This document shows positions 20,487 to 29,118 of a DNA stretch of 29,118 nt, one piece after another. The translations under genes and the position numbers were made by a program. The stretch comes from Basidiobolus meristosporus CBS 931.73 (lineage: Eukaryota > Basidiobolomycota > Basidiobolomycetes > Basidiobolales > Basidiobolaceae): contig MCFE01000873.1 in the NCBI GenBank assembly GCA_002104905.1, forward strand, positions 1 to 29,118, given 5' to 3'. The notes beneath the pieces were generated by a model. That model did no database searches and was not told the DNA's origin. It saw only the letters and a program-made list of their open reading frames with translations. How positions within the stretch are numbered: position 1 is the stretch's first letter; every line of letters starts with the position of its first letter.

Positions 20487-21706
20487 ATGTGGCTCTCACG
20501 TTCTAATCTGTGGATAGCAGCGGTATGCGGTTTAGGTCTCCTCACTATGACCTCGGTACAAGCGGAGGAGGCCCCCGAATGCACCTACTACGATCCTGAC
20601 ACGAAGAACTTCTACGATCTGCGTCCTTTGATTAGGGAATCAGGGTAAGCCCTTGGTTTCGAGGGACCAAACGTTAGTACTTCCCAGGAGCACTCCCTCA
20701 TGATGACCGCCCGTTTGCTTCTTTGATAGGGAGGATTGGACCATGAAACCCAGGTCCGGCGGCGAGGCCAAGCTGAACGTTTGTCACGAAATCCTGGACT
20801 CCAAGACCGGCTTGAAATTTCCCCAAGGGGTTGGCTCCTTCTACAGAGCAGACGTAAAGGGTTATTCCATTGGGTAATGCCCGCTCTACTGCGCCATATC
20901 CCTCCACCCAAAACTATACCTTGACTAACCACCAGCTCCCTCTCCACCCTCCACACTATAGAAAGGCAAACACCAAACCCTTCGTCAAAGGTAAATAGTG
21001 GTATGTCCTTCCTCCGACTCAGTCCTAACCGTGCTTTAGAACAAAACCTGATGCTCAAGTACGTTGACGGAGACGAATGTCCAGGCAGTCAAAAGACCCG
21101 CACCTCCATGATTTTCTTCGAGTGCGACAACTCCGTGAAGGGCCAGGTTGATCCTCTGGACCGATTGGGCGTGCACTTGAACAGTAACTGACCTTCATTT
21201 TTGTCGACACTAGGGCGAACCCGAATTCCTTGCCGAACACGATAACTGCGTGTACATGTTCCGGTGGAAAACCCCCGCGGCCTGCCCGGTGGTCCAACAA
21301 AGCGGCAAAAAGCTGGGCGGTGGGGCGATCTTTGCCATCATGTAAGTTGAGTAGGAGACGCGCCTCCTTCACGCAGCACTAACCCCTCCTACGTGTGTAG
21401 TATGTCTGTGTTGGCCGGAGTCTACTTGATCGGAGGAATCATCTACAAGAGAGTTGTCCTGGGACAGCGTGGACTTAACCAACTGCCAAACGCCGAATAC
21501 TGGAGAGCCATTGGAAACTTCGTGAAGGTGAGCGGGCACTGGCACCATGCAGCGAGGGGCCTATTTTCTAATCTTATTTCTGGCTCTAGAACCTCTTCCG
21601 CATGGCCTTCCCTTCATGCTGCGGCAACCGCTCACGTCAATACAACTATGGCCATCTGAACACCGATGAGGAAAATGTGTTTATTGACGAGGATGACGAA
21701 GAATAG
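20487..21706 (+). CDS. MRH-domain type I membrane protein (mannose-6-phosphate receptor-like / Atg27-Mrl1 family), 269 aa
   Basis: Probably a Golgi-endosome sorting receptor or Atg27-like factor. Seven exons: 20487-20644, 20730-20873, 20962-20990, 21040-21146, 21214-21341, 21401-21527, 21590-21706. Together they give 269 aa. Residues 1-25 are a signal peptide (hydrophobic core, ends V-Q-A). The lumenal MRH domain (about 30-175) has six cysteines (32, 71, 124, 139, 158, 170) and family blocks Y-D-L-R-P-L, Y-S-I-G, L-M-L-K-Y-V-D-G-D-E-C, F-F-E-C and C-V-Y-M-F-R-W-K-T-P-A-A-C; R131, E154 and Y160 are candidate sugar contacts. One membrane helix lies at about 183-207 (I-M-S-V-L-A-G-V-Y-L-I-G-G-I-I-Y). 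The cytoplasmic tail ends in an acidic run (I-D-E-D-D-E-E). The 29-nt exon 3 was chosen over a longer alternative because it keeps the spacing of the receptor fold. Whether Mrl1- or Atg27-like cannot be settled here. Confidence 0.85.
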
Positions 21707-21740
21707 ATGTTGTCCAGTCGATGAAAAATCCCATTTTACA

Positions 21741-21746
21741 AATAAA
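21741..21746 (+). terminator. AATAAA polyadenylation signal of the MRH gene
   Basis: A canonical AATAAA lies 35 bp after the stop codon and about 95 bp before the end of the convergent PEX5 gene, so transcripts of the two genes may come close or overlap. Confidence 0.6.
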
Positions 21747-21839
21747 TGCTTACATCAGTGAAACATTCACCATCGAGCGACGAGATAGCGACGAGGTAGA
21801 CATTAGGATAGAGTGCGTATTAGAGGATAGGGGGTCTGT

Positions 21840-24187
21840 TTAGAATGCAAAGTCAGTACGGAACGCGTTCATGTCCCTGCGGTCACAGGCGGCAATCAGA
21901 TCCGGTCGCTCGATCCAGTCCATCGCCATCCGCAGAGTATCCCAGATATTGTCAGACATCATCGAGTTGATCGTCGAGCCGTCACCGCTCTGAAGCGCCA
22001 ATGCCTGGAGAAGATGCTCCGCAGCCTCCTTATGCTGGCCCAGATTGATGCAGCTCACGGCAAGGTTGTATCTGGCCCGGATGTAGTTGGGGTTGATTTC
22101 CAGGGCGTGGAAGTAGGCATCGATCGCCTTGGACGGGTCATGGGAATTGGCCAGGGTGGCACCCAACTTGTTCCACAGTAGATAGTCTTCAGGCTTGTAC
22201 GCGAGCGCAGTCTGGAAGCAATCCACCGCCTTCTCGTATTCCTCGGCAATGTTCAGCAGAACCCCTAGACCGACCTGGACATCAGGGTCGAACTCCTGCT
22301 CAGCATTGGCCCGGACCGCTTCCAGATACATCTCCATCACTGCTGCCTGTCTGTCGTATTGTGAGCTACTACTGGGGTGGCATAGATTTGAATACCTGTC
22401 ATGGTTACGAATCCACGATTCCAGAGCATCGTACGCGTACGACTTGTACCCTTCGTTGGTGTACGAGACAGATAGTCCCATCCAAGCGTCCAGGATCTTG
22501 GGGTCGATGTCGATGGCGCGCTTTAGACTGGCTATCGCCATACCGTCCTGCTCGTTCTCTTGCTGTTTTGTCCCTAGAAGATACCACGATTGGCCGTCCT
22601 GTGGATCAAGCTGAACTTTGGCTTCCAATACGAGGATAGCATTGTTGAGGTCGCTGTTGAGGTCGATGTTCGCATCCAGCAGGCTAGGATTCTCAAGGTA
22701 GGGATTGTTGGCAGTAAACCGGTATTCCCCGTCAAGAGAGCTGGCTGTGTCTTTGGCTGTGTTCCATTGCTCCTCCATTGCATCCCACTCGGAATCCTGG
22801 GGCGCAGTTCCCAAGTGGTTTTTGTATTCTTCCGACCAGCTCTCCAGTTGGTCGGCATTTCTAAACGCTTCCTCCATTTCACCAAACTCTTGATCCTGAA
22901 CCTCATCCCAATCGGCCTGTGTGCGTCTCGAATTCTTTAGTCCAGTCTTGCTTGGGCAACGGTTGGGAGAACGTTGCGTTTGACGACTCTCCGAACTCCT
23001 CGGCCCAGCTTCGCTCTAGCTTGGCTGCTTCGCCAATGGACATCCCTGCGTCCGATTGTCTGTTCAAGTAGCTGTCTATCCGGTCTTCAAACTCCGTGGC
23101 CCACGTGCTTCCGCCCTCGGCAGGTACCTTCTGCTCGACAATCTTGTTTCCTCCACAGTTGCTTCCTGATCACGCAGCTTCCGCATCAGGCCCAAGAATG
23201 TTGAATTCTGAAACTTGGGATTGGACGCATCGATCGATTCCAACAGGGCGCCTGCAGTTTTGGCCAATGCCTCTTTCGGATCGGAGATATTCTCTTCTTC
23301 TTGGAACTCCTTTGCCCAAGATTCTTGATCCATGAATTCGCTCTCCCAAGCGGCCTCTATAAAACACCAATGGAGTTAGAAAGGTGCTACGTTTCCAGTA
23401 AGCATCCATCCTCTCACCCTGCTTTGCAGTCTCATATGCTTTGTCAAACTCCTGGGTGTCGTGGGGTAAACTGGGGCCTTCATACTTTTCGAACTCACTC
23501 TCCCAATGATGCTGGTCAGCTACGTATTATCATGAGCGCATGTTAATGAGTTTCTTCAGGAATCGTGCATGTAGAGCCAAACTACCTAAAGGCGCTGCAT
23601 GTTGAAAAGCCTCCTCAAACTCTTTGAAGTCGTGGAAATTTGGCCCTTGTGCTTCAACACCTTTGCCGTGTCTCATGAAGTCGTTTGCCCAGTCTGAGTT
23701 GACTTGTGGCGGTGGTTGCATGTGTATATTATCTAATTCCCGGTTTAAGCCTGTGAAATTGAAGGTCTCCATGGGTTGACCACCCTCTTGCAGAAACTCC
23801 TCAGTAAACTGAAGGCCAAGGTGTTTGGTTATTATTGTAGGCTATCAAGAACAGATCTGGCCAACTCAACTTACATTATGTTCCATGGAGTTTGAGACGT
23901 TCGGTCGGTTGAATGCCTAAAACGAAAAACAAGAAAGTTAGCCCCTGGGATCAAGCGAGTGTACAGGGATCAACGCTACCTTACGGCCAGAGGTTTCCCC
24001 GTACCCTGCCTCAAATCTATCCTAAGACAAAGGACCAGTGAGTTACGGAGATCTTGTGCATAGCAGTCTACCTGGAGCTTACTTGTTGCAACGAACGATC
24101 TTGACCGAAATTTTTCATCAGGCTAGACAAACCATTTCCTCCGGAGCAATCAGCTCCAGAGTCCACTAAGTTTTGAAACGCCGACAT
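21840..24187 (-). CDS. PEX5: PEX5, peroxisomal targeting signal 1 (PTS1) receptor, about 676 codons with two frame disruptions
   Basis: PEX5 binds C-terminal SKL-type signals in the cytosol and carries cargo to the peroxisomal docking complex. Exons: 24187-24083, 24021-23980, 23916-23875, 23808-23586, 23519-23418, 23356-21840. The N-terminus has the conserved cysteine (C14, G-A-D-C) used for monoubiquitin-dependent recycling and R-S-L-Q-Q-D-R. Pex14-binding W-x3-F/Y motifs follow: WANDF (103), WESEF (143), WESEF (175), WAKEF (185), WATEF, WAEEF, WTKEF and WSEEY. Then N-N-P-Y and the TPR domain (V-S-Y-T-N-E, L-L-W-N-K-L-G-A-T-L-A-N, A-R-Y-N-L-A-V-S-C). Conserved sequence changes frame near 23,151 (-1; L-R-D-Q-E-A-T-V-E | G-N-K-I-V-E) and returns near 22,905-22,932 (+1). 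Both lie within exon 6 with no usable introns. Uncorrected translation stops at 23,076 after 264 aa, without TPRs. Assembly error or real lesion cannot be told apart here. Confidence 0.92.
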
Positions 24188-24419
24188 GCCTTTGTTCGCC
24201 TAACTATTGGTATTACTAATGAAAGAGTGGACTGTGTCCAAGAGTGAAGCTTAAGTGTGTTTGCTGAGTGGCGCACTATTCCCAGGAATATTTAACCAAA
24301 TGCGGGGGGAAGCCGAGAGAAAGCCGAAATTTATCCATTTGTACTTGACGTATAGTATGTTTATTATAGGGAGCACAACGATGTTTCAGTTTATCTAATA
24401 TTGGCACGTGAATTGAAGG
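24188..24419. promoter_or_regulatory. PEX5 upstream / EFR3 downstream spacer
   Basis: The 232-bp spacer between the EFR3 stop and the PEX5 start (both on the minus strand) must hold the PEX5 promoter and the EFR3 3' UTR. I see no other element in it. Confidence 0.45.
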
Positions 24420-27093
24420 TCATGAGCGGTGAGGTGATTCAACCAGTGAAGCGGAACTGACCAGAGAATGGGCAGATATGCTCTTCAACAGGGCGCTTAG
24501 ATCAGTTCTAGATCCTTTGGACCTTTTAACGGTAGAATAAGAGCCAGTGAAGATTTCCGAGGAGTCGCTATCGTCTTCGCACAACGAGCTGCCGGAAGTC
24601 ACCTTCAAAGCGTCTTTGAACTGCTCCACCTGAGGCGAGATCCTGCCTACGGGCTTCGATTCGAAGGTTCTGATGATAGGCGCAGCGAGCCTTGGTTGCT
24701 TTATCTTCGACACAAATTTGTTCTTGGGAGGCTCTGAGTGGATGAACTCCAGCAGTGCCGGCTCGTAGACCACATCCAAACGTTCATTGAGGTCAGGGAA
24801 CAGTTGTTTCAGCTGGCTTTCATGCTTCAGAATCTCTCGGATCTGCTCTGGGGATGCAAATTGCTTTGTTGGCCAGGCCTGTGGAGAGGCCACTCCCTCA
24901 AACCATAATCCTTCGGCTTTTCTGGCCTGGATCAAGTTCGAGGAATAATCCGACAATCCTCCAATGCATAGGAGGTCTCCCGCGTAAAGCAAATAGTCCA
25001 ACAGAATTTGATCCATAATCCCTGGCTCAGCCGAGCTTTGGTGGATGTGGAACCATATGGGCAAAGCTCGGATGAGCTCGTCGCCCGCTTCTCGGTCAAG
25101 CAGCTTCTTGAAGATCAGAAGGATGTTGGTACAGTCCGCGCTAGTAATATGTTCTCTTGCGCCGTAGTCTATTAGCTTTTGGTGTAAATTAAGCCTAAAT
25201 CGCAGATTCAGTGCTTTGTCAGCTATCACGGTCGACCCACTACGTGAATGTTTATGACTAGTGGCGTGCAGGTTGGGCGACAATGAGTTGATTAGAAAGT
25301 GGGTATATTCGCTTCGCACTACGAAGCTGTCGTTGGAAAGGAAAGGCAGAGTGGGAGTGAGGATGGGGAAAGGCACCTCGTTCCTTGATTTCCCCTCAGT
25401 TTGAACCAGATTGTTCATGCAACGGAGTAACTCGAGTTCGAAGGGAGGCATTGGCGAGGGTGTGCTGCTCTCGTTCGGCTGTAGCTTGTTGACTAGAAAT
25501 GCTAGGATATCGTTGATCTGCTCAGTGTAGTACAAGTGAGTCCCCAGCCCAGCTGTTTAAAAGTCCGGTTAGTTGATGTGCCTGGCAAGGATTTGTATTG
25601 AGAAAATTACTTATTGCTGAGAGCAAACCACTCTTGAGTTCGGCCTCCAATGCCGAGGGTTGTTCGGTCGGATTGTTGTGATACGTTGCTCGCAAACAGC
25701 CTACGAAGCAATTCAGGTATTCGAGGACGGAGATACCGATGCTGGGGATGGGGGAGTTCAAACACGACTCGAGAACCTTCACCAGCGCAACATTCTTACA
25801 GGTGGCTTTGTCTGTTTGGCATTCATTCAGTAGCCTCAACACCTCGTTCACTATGATGTGACGATAGGACGTCTATTTGAAATCAAGAGAATTTAGCTAT
25901 CTCGGGCTCGGCTCGGCTATGTGAGCGACAGAAATTACCGCTACCAAGGGCATCATAAAAGAGACCAAGCTGATGGGCAATTGTGTCGTTTCGTACTGGT
26001 GATATTTCTCTATGTAGCTTCACGTGACAGCTTAGCAAGTCTGCCGCAAAGTGCGATTGACAAAACCTTTACCTAAACACCGAATCTACCACCAGAAATA
26101 GGTTCAACGGCGCACTGCACTCCAACAGTTGCTGCAGGCATTTCAATGCAATGAAGTTGACTTGGTCTTCGTTGGTGCCTTTCTCCGACGAATCGCTCAG
26201 TGATTTCCGTGCGTCCACCGCGTCCAACCTTGCCAACATCAATTAACAACAACGCCCCGAGTAAGCGAACTGCTCGGTACCAACCTATCTTTTGGAACGT
26301 CGAGTTGAGTGACGTTGTTCAATATTCCGTAGACCAATTTGGTGTAATATGCTTTGGAGTGAGTTGTTTTCATAAGTGGCGAAACCAAAATGGAATAGAT
26401 TCCGTATAAGCCTAATAATCTACGTTTGCAGCTCGATTAGCTGGAAGTGTGACGAGGAAAATCCACCCATAATTAGCGGTACCTTTGCCCCAAGGTGTTT
26501 TCAGAGTCGCAACAAGCCAGTTCGGAAAATCGAGTTACTAGGCAATCTATGCTAACGGTCAAGGTCTCATCGACGCCGATTGTTGCAGCGTCAAAATGAA
26601 GGCAGAAATTGTGAAACTAAAGGATAATATGGGATTCGTTAAGTAGCTGTAGACGTGGGAGAGTTCCGGTACAAGCATTACCATATTTCCCGCTTGCCAG
26701 GCGGCGTCGTTCAATTGCGCTATGCACTTTTCTGTAACTCTAACAGCACTTTTGGCAAACAGGTTGAGGTCTTTTTCGCAGCTCTCAACCAATTGCTGGA
26801 AAATCTTTAGAGCAACGACAACACCACTGTTTTCGACACTTTGGTTAGGAAAGGGAATCTGAGGAAGAGTCAATTTTGCTGGTCACTAGAACTTACTCCC
26901 AATTTTTCTTGGCCAGATCCTTCAGTAAGCATTTCTCTAAGTACGCGGACACTTTAAGAAGTTTCACTGGCCTTGAGGAAGCGTAGTAGGACAAGTAAGC
27001 AAGCTCACTCTGTCTGGGACCTTTCTCCACTCCAGTCGGATAGCAGTTGTTTACTAGTCTAACATGGTTTTTGCTTGGAATACAAGAACACAT
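24420..27093 (-). CDS. EFR3: EFR3, plasma-membrane anchor of the PI4-kinase Stt4 complex, 750 aa
   Basis: EFR3 anchors the PI 4-kinase Stt4/PI4KA with Ypp1/TTC7 at the plasma membrane, supporting PI4P synthesis. Eight exons: 27093-26897, 26838-26682, 26616-26483, 26419-26285, 26228-26073, 26017-25939, 25872-25611, 25552-24420. All joins keep frame and give 750 aa, close to the yeast protein (782). The N-terminus matches the family: basic N-H-V-R-L-V-N-N-C-Y-P, then S-E-L-A-Y-L-S-Y-Y-A-S-S-R-P-V-K-L; cysteines at 2 and 4 are candidate acylation sites and the basic patch a lipid contact. Armadillo/HEAT-like helices follow, with G-L-Y-G-I-Y-S-I-L, I-P-S-I-G-I-S-V-L-E and the strong signature G-L-G-T-H-L-Y-Y-T-E-Q-I-N-D. 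The C-terminal 100 residues are Ser-rich and probably disordered. Introns are 55-66 bp; several donors are GTAATG/GTAATT. Exon 6 has an alternative acceptor in another frame; the version chosen fits the family better. Confidence 0.88.
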
Positions 27094-27746
27094 TTCAAAA
27101 GGCTATATACCTCCAAGCAAGGGAAGGTCGACACTAAAGGCCACTTCGGAAAGAAATGGACTATATAGCAAGAATCCAGCCCGAGAGTAATTAGCCAACT
27201 TCGGTACACAGGAATAATTCGACCAGTTATTGCGTAGAATTCCGAAATAGATTAGAGCAAATTTTGTAGGCAGGGAATTAATTGTTTTGCTATTTTAAAG
27301 GACATAAATACGCTCATTTGTCAACGACGAAAATGGAACCTGCGATAGAATTGGCAGAACCACTACATTGATACCATTTATACCGGCAGATCCTGGATAG
27401 GAAAACTGGGCATTGTGATCTCACTTGGGTGCAAACTCGTCCAAATCAATTGTCTATGCGGTTAGCAGTCAGTATTGATGACAGCCAACCCAGACAAATA
27501 TGGCCATCTCCTTGTTGCTACGACAACGCGCTATTCTGATCCATGAAAGTAACGGGTGATTCGGTCCGAAACAGATTGGATTAACATGGACTGCTACTCC
27601 GGACTCCGACTAGTTAATCACGTTGGTGTAGATTGGTAGATTGGTGCAAAGTACAGGTCTCAACATGATGAATTCTCCGTGCCAAAGTAAACTCTTGCCA
27701 AGCACACTTTTCCTTCCAAAATCATAGCCAATAGACGCAAGAGAAC
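27094..27746. promoter_or_regulatory. Divergent upstream region of EFR3 and the monooxygenase pseudogene
   Basis: No convincing gene is seen here. The stretch holds the EFR3 promoter on the minus side and the upstream region of the pseudogene promoter on the plus side. GC is lower than in the coding regions. No repeats were recognised. Confidence 0.4.
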
Positions 27747-27754
27747 TATATAAA
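27747..27754 (+). promoter_or_regulatory. TATA box (TATATAAA) of the monooxygenase pseudogene
   Basis: TATATAAAGG lies 67 bp before the first ATG (27,814). It is followed by a pyrimidine-rich leader (tcgttctctccttcgcc) and an A-rich start context (caaaatcaattgaATG), as expected for a fungal core promoter. Confidence 0.6.
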
Positions 27755-27813
27755 GGACTACAATTAGAGTGCGTCTTCGTTCTCTCCTTCGCCACTACCA
27801 CAAAATCAATTGA

Positions 27814-28499
27814 ATGTCTGTTCCAAGCATTGCCTTGTCTTGCAAATTCATGGAATCCCCTCGACTATCTTCGGTATGTCCAGCAAGCCTATATTCTCGG
27901 TGCCAGCAATTTTTGTTTATCCATTTGCTAACACTGCCTCTCCCACACAGAGCTCGACACGTCTGTCCGTAGCCGTGAACAAGAAGTGAAGCCCAGAAAT
28001 ATCGCAATGTGGATAAGAACGGTGTCGTTCACCTCCACGTCAAGTCTGGTTAGTTCCCAGTGACCAACGCCATCTCCAAGCCGGAGCAAGGCCGAAGATA
28101 TTTATTGGAAAAGCACTATGCTGTTTGGGATGATCTGTCACTGTGGGCGATATTATATATCCTCGCCCAAATTATGCACTGCCCGTCCCACACGTCTGCA
28201 AGAGTAAAGCTGGCTTGACCTTGATTGGCGATGCCGCCCATCTCATGTCTCCAATTGCTGGTGCTGGTGTCAATATGGTCTTGTGGGATGGAAAAGAGCT
28301 CGCCTTGACCATTGCCAATGCTACCAAATCAAGTAAACCTCTAGCGGCCGCTATTACGGATTATGAGAAAAAGATGTATGGTATGACGTGCCCCGCGGTT
28401 GCATTGAGTGCTTCCAAACTTAGTCTGATCTCTTCGGCGGCCTCAGTGTCTGAGATCGTTGAGGTGATGGCTCGAGCAAAGAGCAAAGTCCGCTCGTGA
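27814..28499 (+). pseudogene. FAD-dependent monooxygenase (TetX/PHBH-like) pseudogene, internally deleted
   Basis: Intact relatives (about 400 aa) hydroxylate small aromatic or polyketide-like substrates with FAD and NAD(P)H. Pieces in family order: the start M-S-V-P-S-I-A; a junction where the G-x-G-x-x-G FAD loop should be; L-Q-I-H-G-I-P-S-T-I-F-E, an intact 77-bp intron (27,874-27,950), L-D-T-S-V-R-S-R-E-Q; a second gap and frame change; Y-R-N-V-D-K-N-G-V-V-H-L-H; a large third gap; G-R-R-Y-L-L-E-K-H-Y-A-V-W-D-D; a frameshift; and the C-terminal 118-codon frame (28,143-28,499) with R-P-N-Y-A-L-P-V and L-I-G-D-A-A-H-L-M-S-P-I-A-G-A-G-V-N, the FAD-ribose GD motif. About half the protein is gone. 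Splice sites and promoter still look functional, but no full-length enzyme can be made. Confidence 0.85.
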
Positions 28500-29118
28500 A
28501 TGACACTCTTGGCCTCGCTTTAGCACCTTATAAATACCAATATGAGGGGAGTTGGCAACGCTGTCTCGATGGTCAAGCTGAATTTCTGAATTCTTTGTGG
28601 AAGGTCATTTTATCGTGATGCCTTTTTATTGGCAGTGGAAAGAATCGTTGTGAGCAAGCTACTGTTTCATAGATATGCCTAAATCATATGTAAACTCTTC
28701 CCGACAAGATTGACTACAATATACAAGAGCGATGAAGAAACAACGGGCCACATCAGTAAGATTACTATGGCATCGCTTGCGAGTGGCTCAAATTGATATT
28801 CTATCTAATGGCTGAGTTTTCCATGATGTTATTGTTGCGTTCAGAGCACTAAAACTAATGCTCAAACCTACAAAAGCCATGGTACCATATAAGAAGTGTG
28901 AAATTATGGGTAGAAAGGTGGCTAAATGGTCGAGGTTGGAGTTCTAAGGTTCCATGTACTGGAGTTGCTCTGTCATCAATCCTCTATGCCGTAAGCATTT
29001 TAGGCCTTGGATACATAGAATTTTACTGCTCTCGGATCCGGGCAAGGCAGTCATATAAATTTAGAACATTGAATGCGGAGTGACAGGGGTTGCAAATTCG
29101 AATACGCTCATCCGAAAT
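28500..29118. other. Intergenic stretch with no recognised feature
   Basis: The longest open stretch (28,898-29,083, 61 codons) has no recognisable motif. A short 'attcgaata' near the right edge recalls a tRNA B-box but no cloverleaf can be formed. I see no repeats of the left-hand families. Confidence 0.4.

Noticed and set aside
22930-23150. Possible introns that would explain the PEX5 frame changes
   Set aside because: The only in-frame GT..AG at the first site is 26 nt and would delete the conserved V-E-G-N-K block; all GT donors near the second site are in the wrong phase.
29090-29118. tRNA-like B-box (ttgcaaattcgaata) at the right edge
   Set aside because: It does not match the GGTTCGANTCC consensus and no acceptor or anticodon stem can be paired in the upstream sequence.
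1-29118. CRISPR arrays, prokaryotic operons, phage or plasmid features
   Set aside because: No regularly spaced repeats are seen, and the spliced genes and element families are eukaryotic.

Overview
The window is nuclear DNA of a filamentous fungus, most likely a basidiomycete. The evidence is short introns (49-104 bp) with GT..AG ends and many CTAAC-like branch points, a class IV chitin synthase, a fungal-type PEX5 and EFR3, and CACTA/Tnp2, Ty3/gypsy and Ty1/copia families of the kind common in basidiomycetes. The species cannot be named from sequence alone; a rust-like or other repeat-rich lineage is only a guess.

The window has two halves that meet at about 15,387. Bases 1-15,387 are AT-rich, very poor in CpG and made almost wholly of decayed, nested transposable elements, nearly all on the + strand. 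A Ty3/gypsy element (1-7,330) carries protease, reverse transcriptase, RNase H and integrase remnants. It is split by a solo LTR of another family (693-1,868, target duplication TATC) and by a 3.4-kb DDE_4/Harbinger-like DNA transposon (2,256-5,653, target duplication TATTA). Removing each insert restores the host reading frame exactly. Next come a Ty1/copia 3' end with its LTR (about 7,830-9,059), a gypsy gag (10,096-10,830), a CACTA/Tnp2 transposase fragment (10,898-12,540) split by a 731-bp palindromic foldback element (11,648-12,378), a second gypsy protease copy (13,785-14,105) and two more copia 3' ends with LTRs (14,230-15,387).

Bases 15,388-29,118 are gene-dense and richer in GC and CpG. 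In order: class IV chitin synthase (-, 5 exons, 1,195 aa); an MRH-domain mannose-6-phosphate-receptor-like/Atg27-type membrane protein (+, 7 exons, 269 aa); peroxisomal import receptor PEX5 (-, 6 exons, about 676 codons but with two opposite single-base frame disruptions); the plasma-membrane PI4-kinase anchor EFR3 (-, 8 exons, 750 aa); and an internally collapsed FAD-dependent monooxygenase pseudogene (+). These are housekeeping genes of cell wall synthesis, sorting, peroxisome import and phosphoinositide signalling. They show no operon-like relation; chitin synthase and the MRH gene are divergent and share an 808-bp upstream region.

The most unusual signals are the Harbinger-like element with a 5-bp rather than 3-bp target duplication together with the foldback that shares its termini, the abrupt CpG boundary at the last LTR, the compensating frameshifts in PEX5, and the monooxygenase relic that keeps a good promoter and intron while losing its nucleotide-binding loop. 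All exon junctions were placed by eye from splice signals, frame continuity and family alignment recalled from general knowledge; no search was run.
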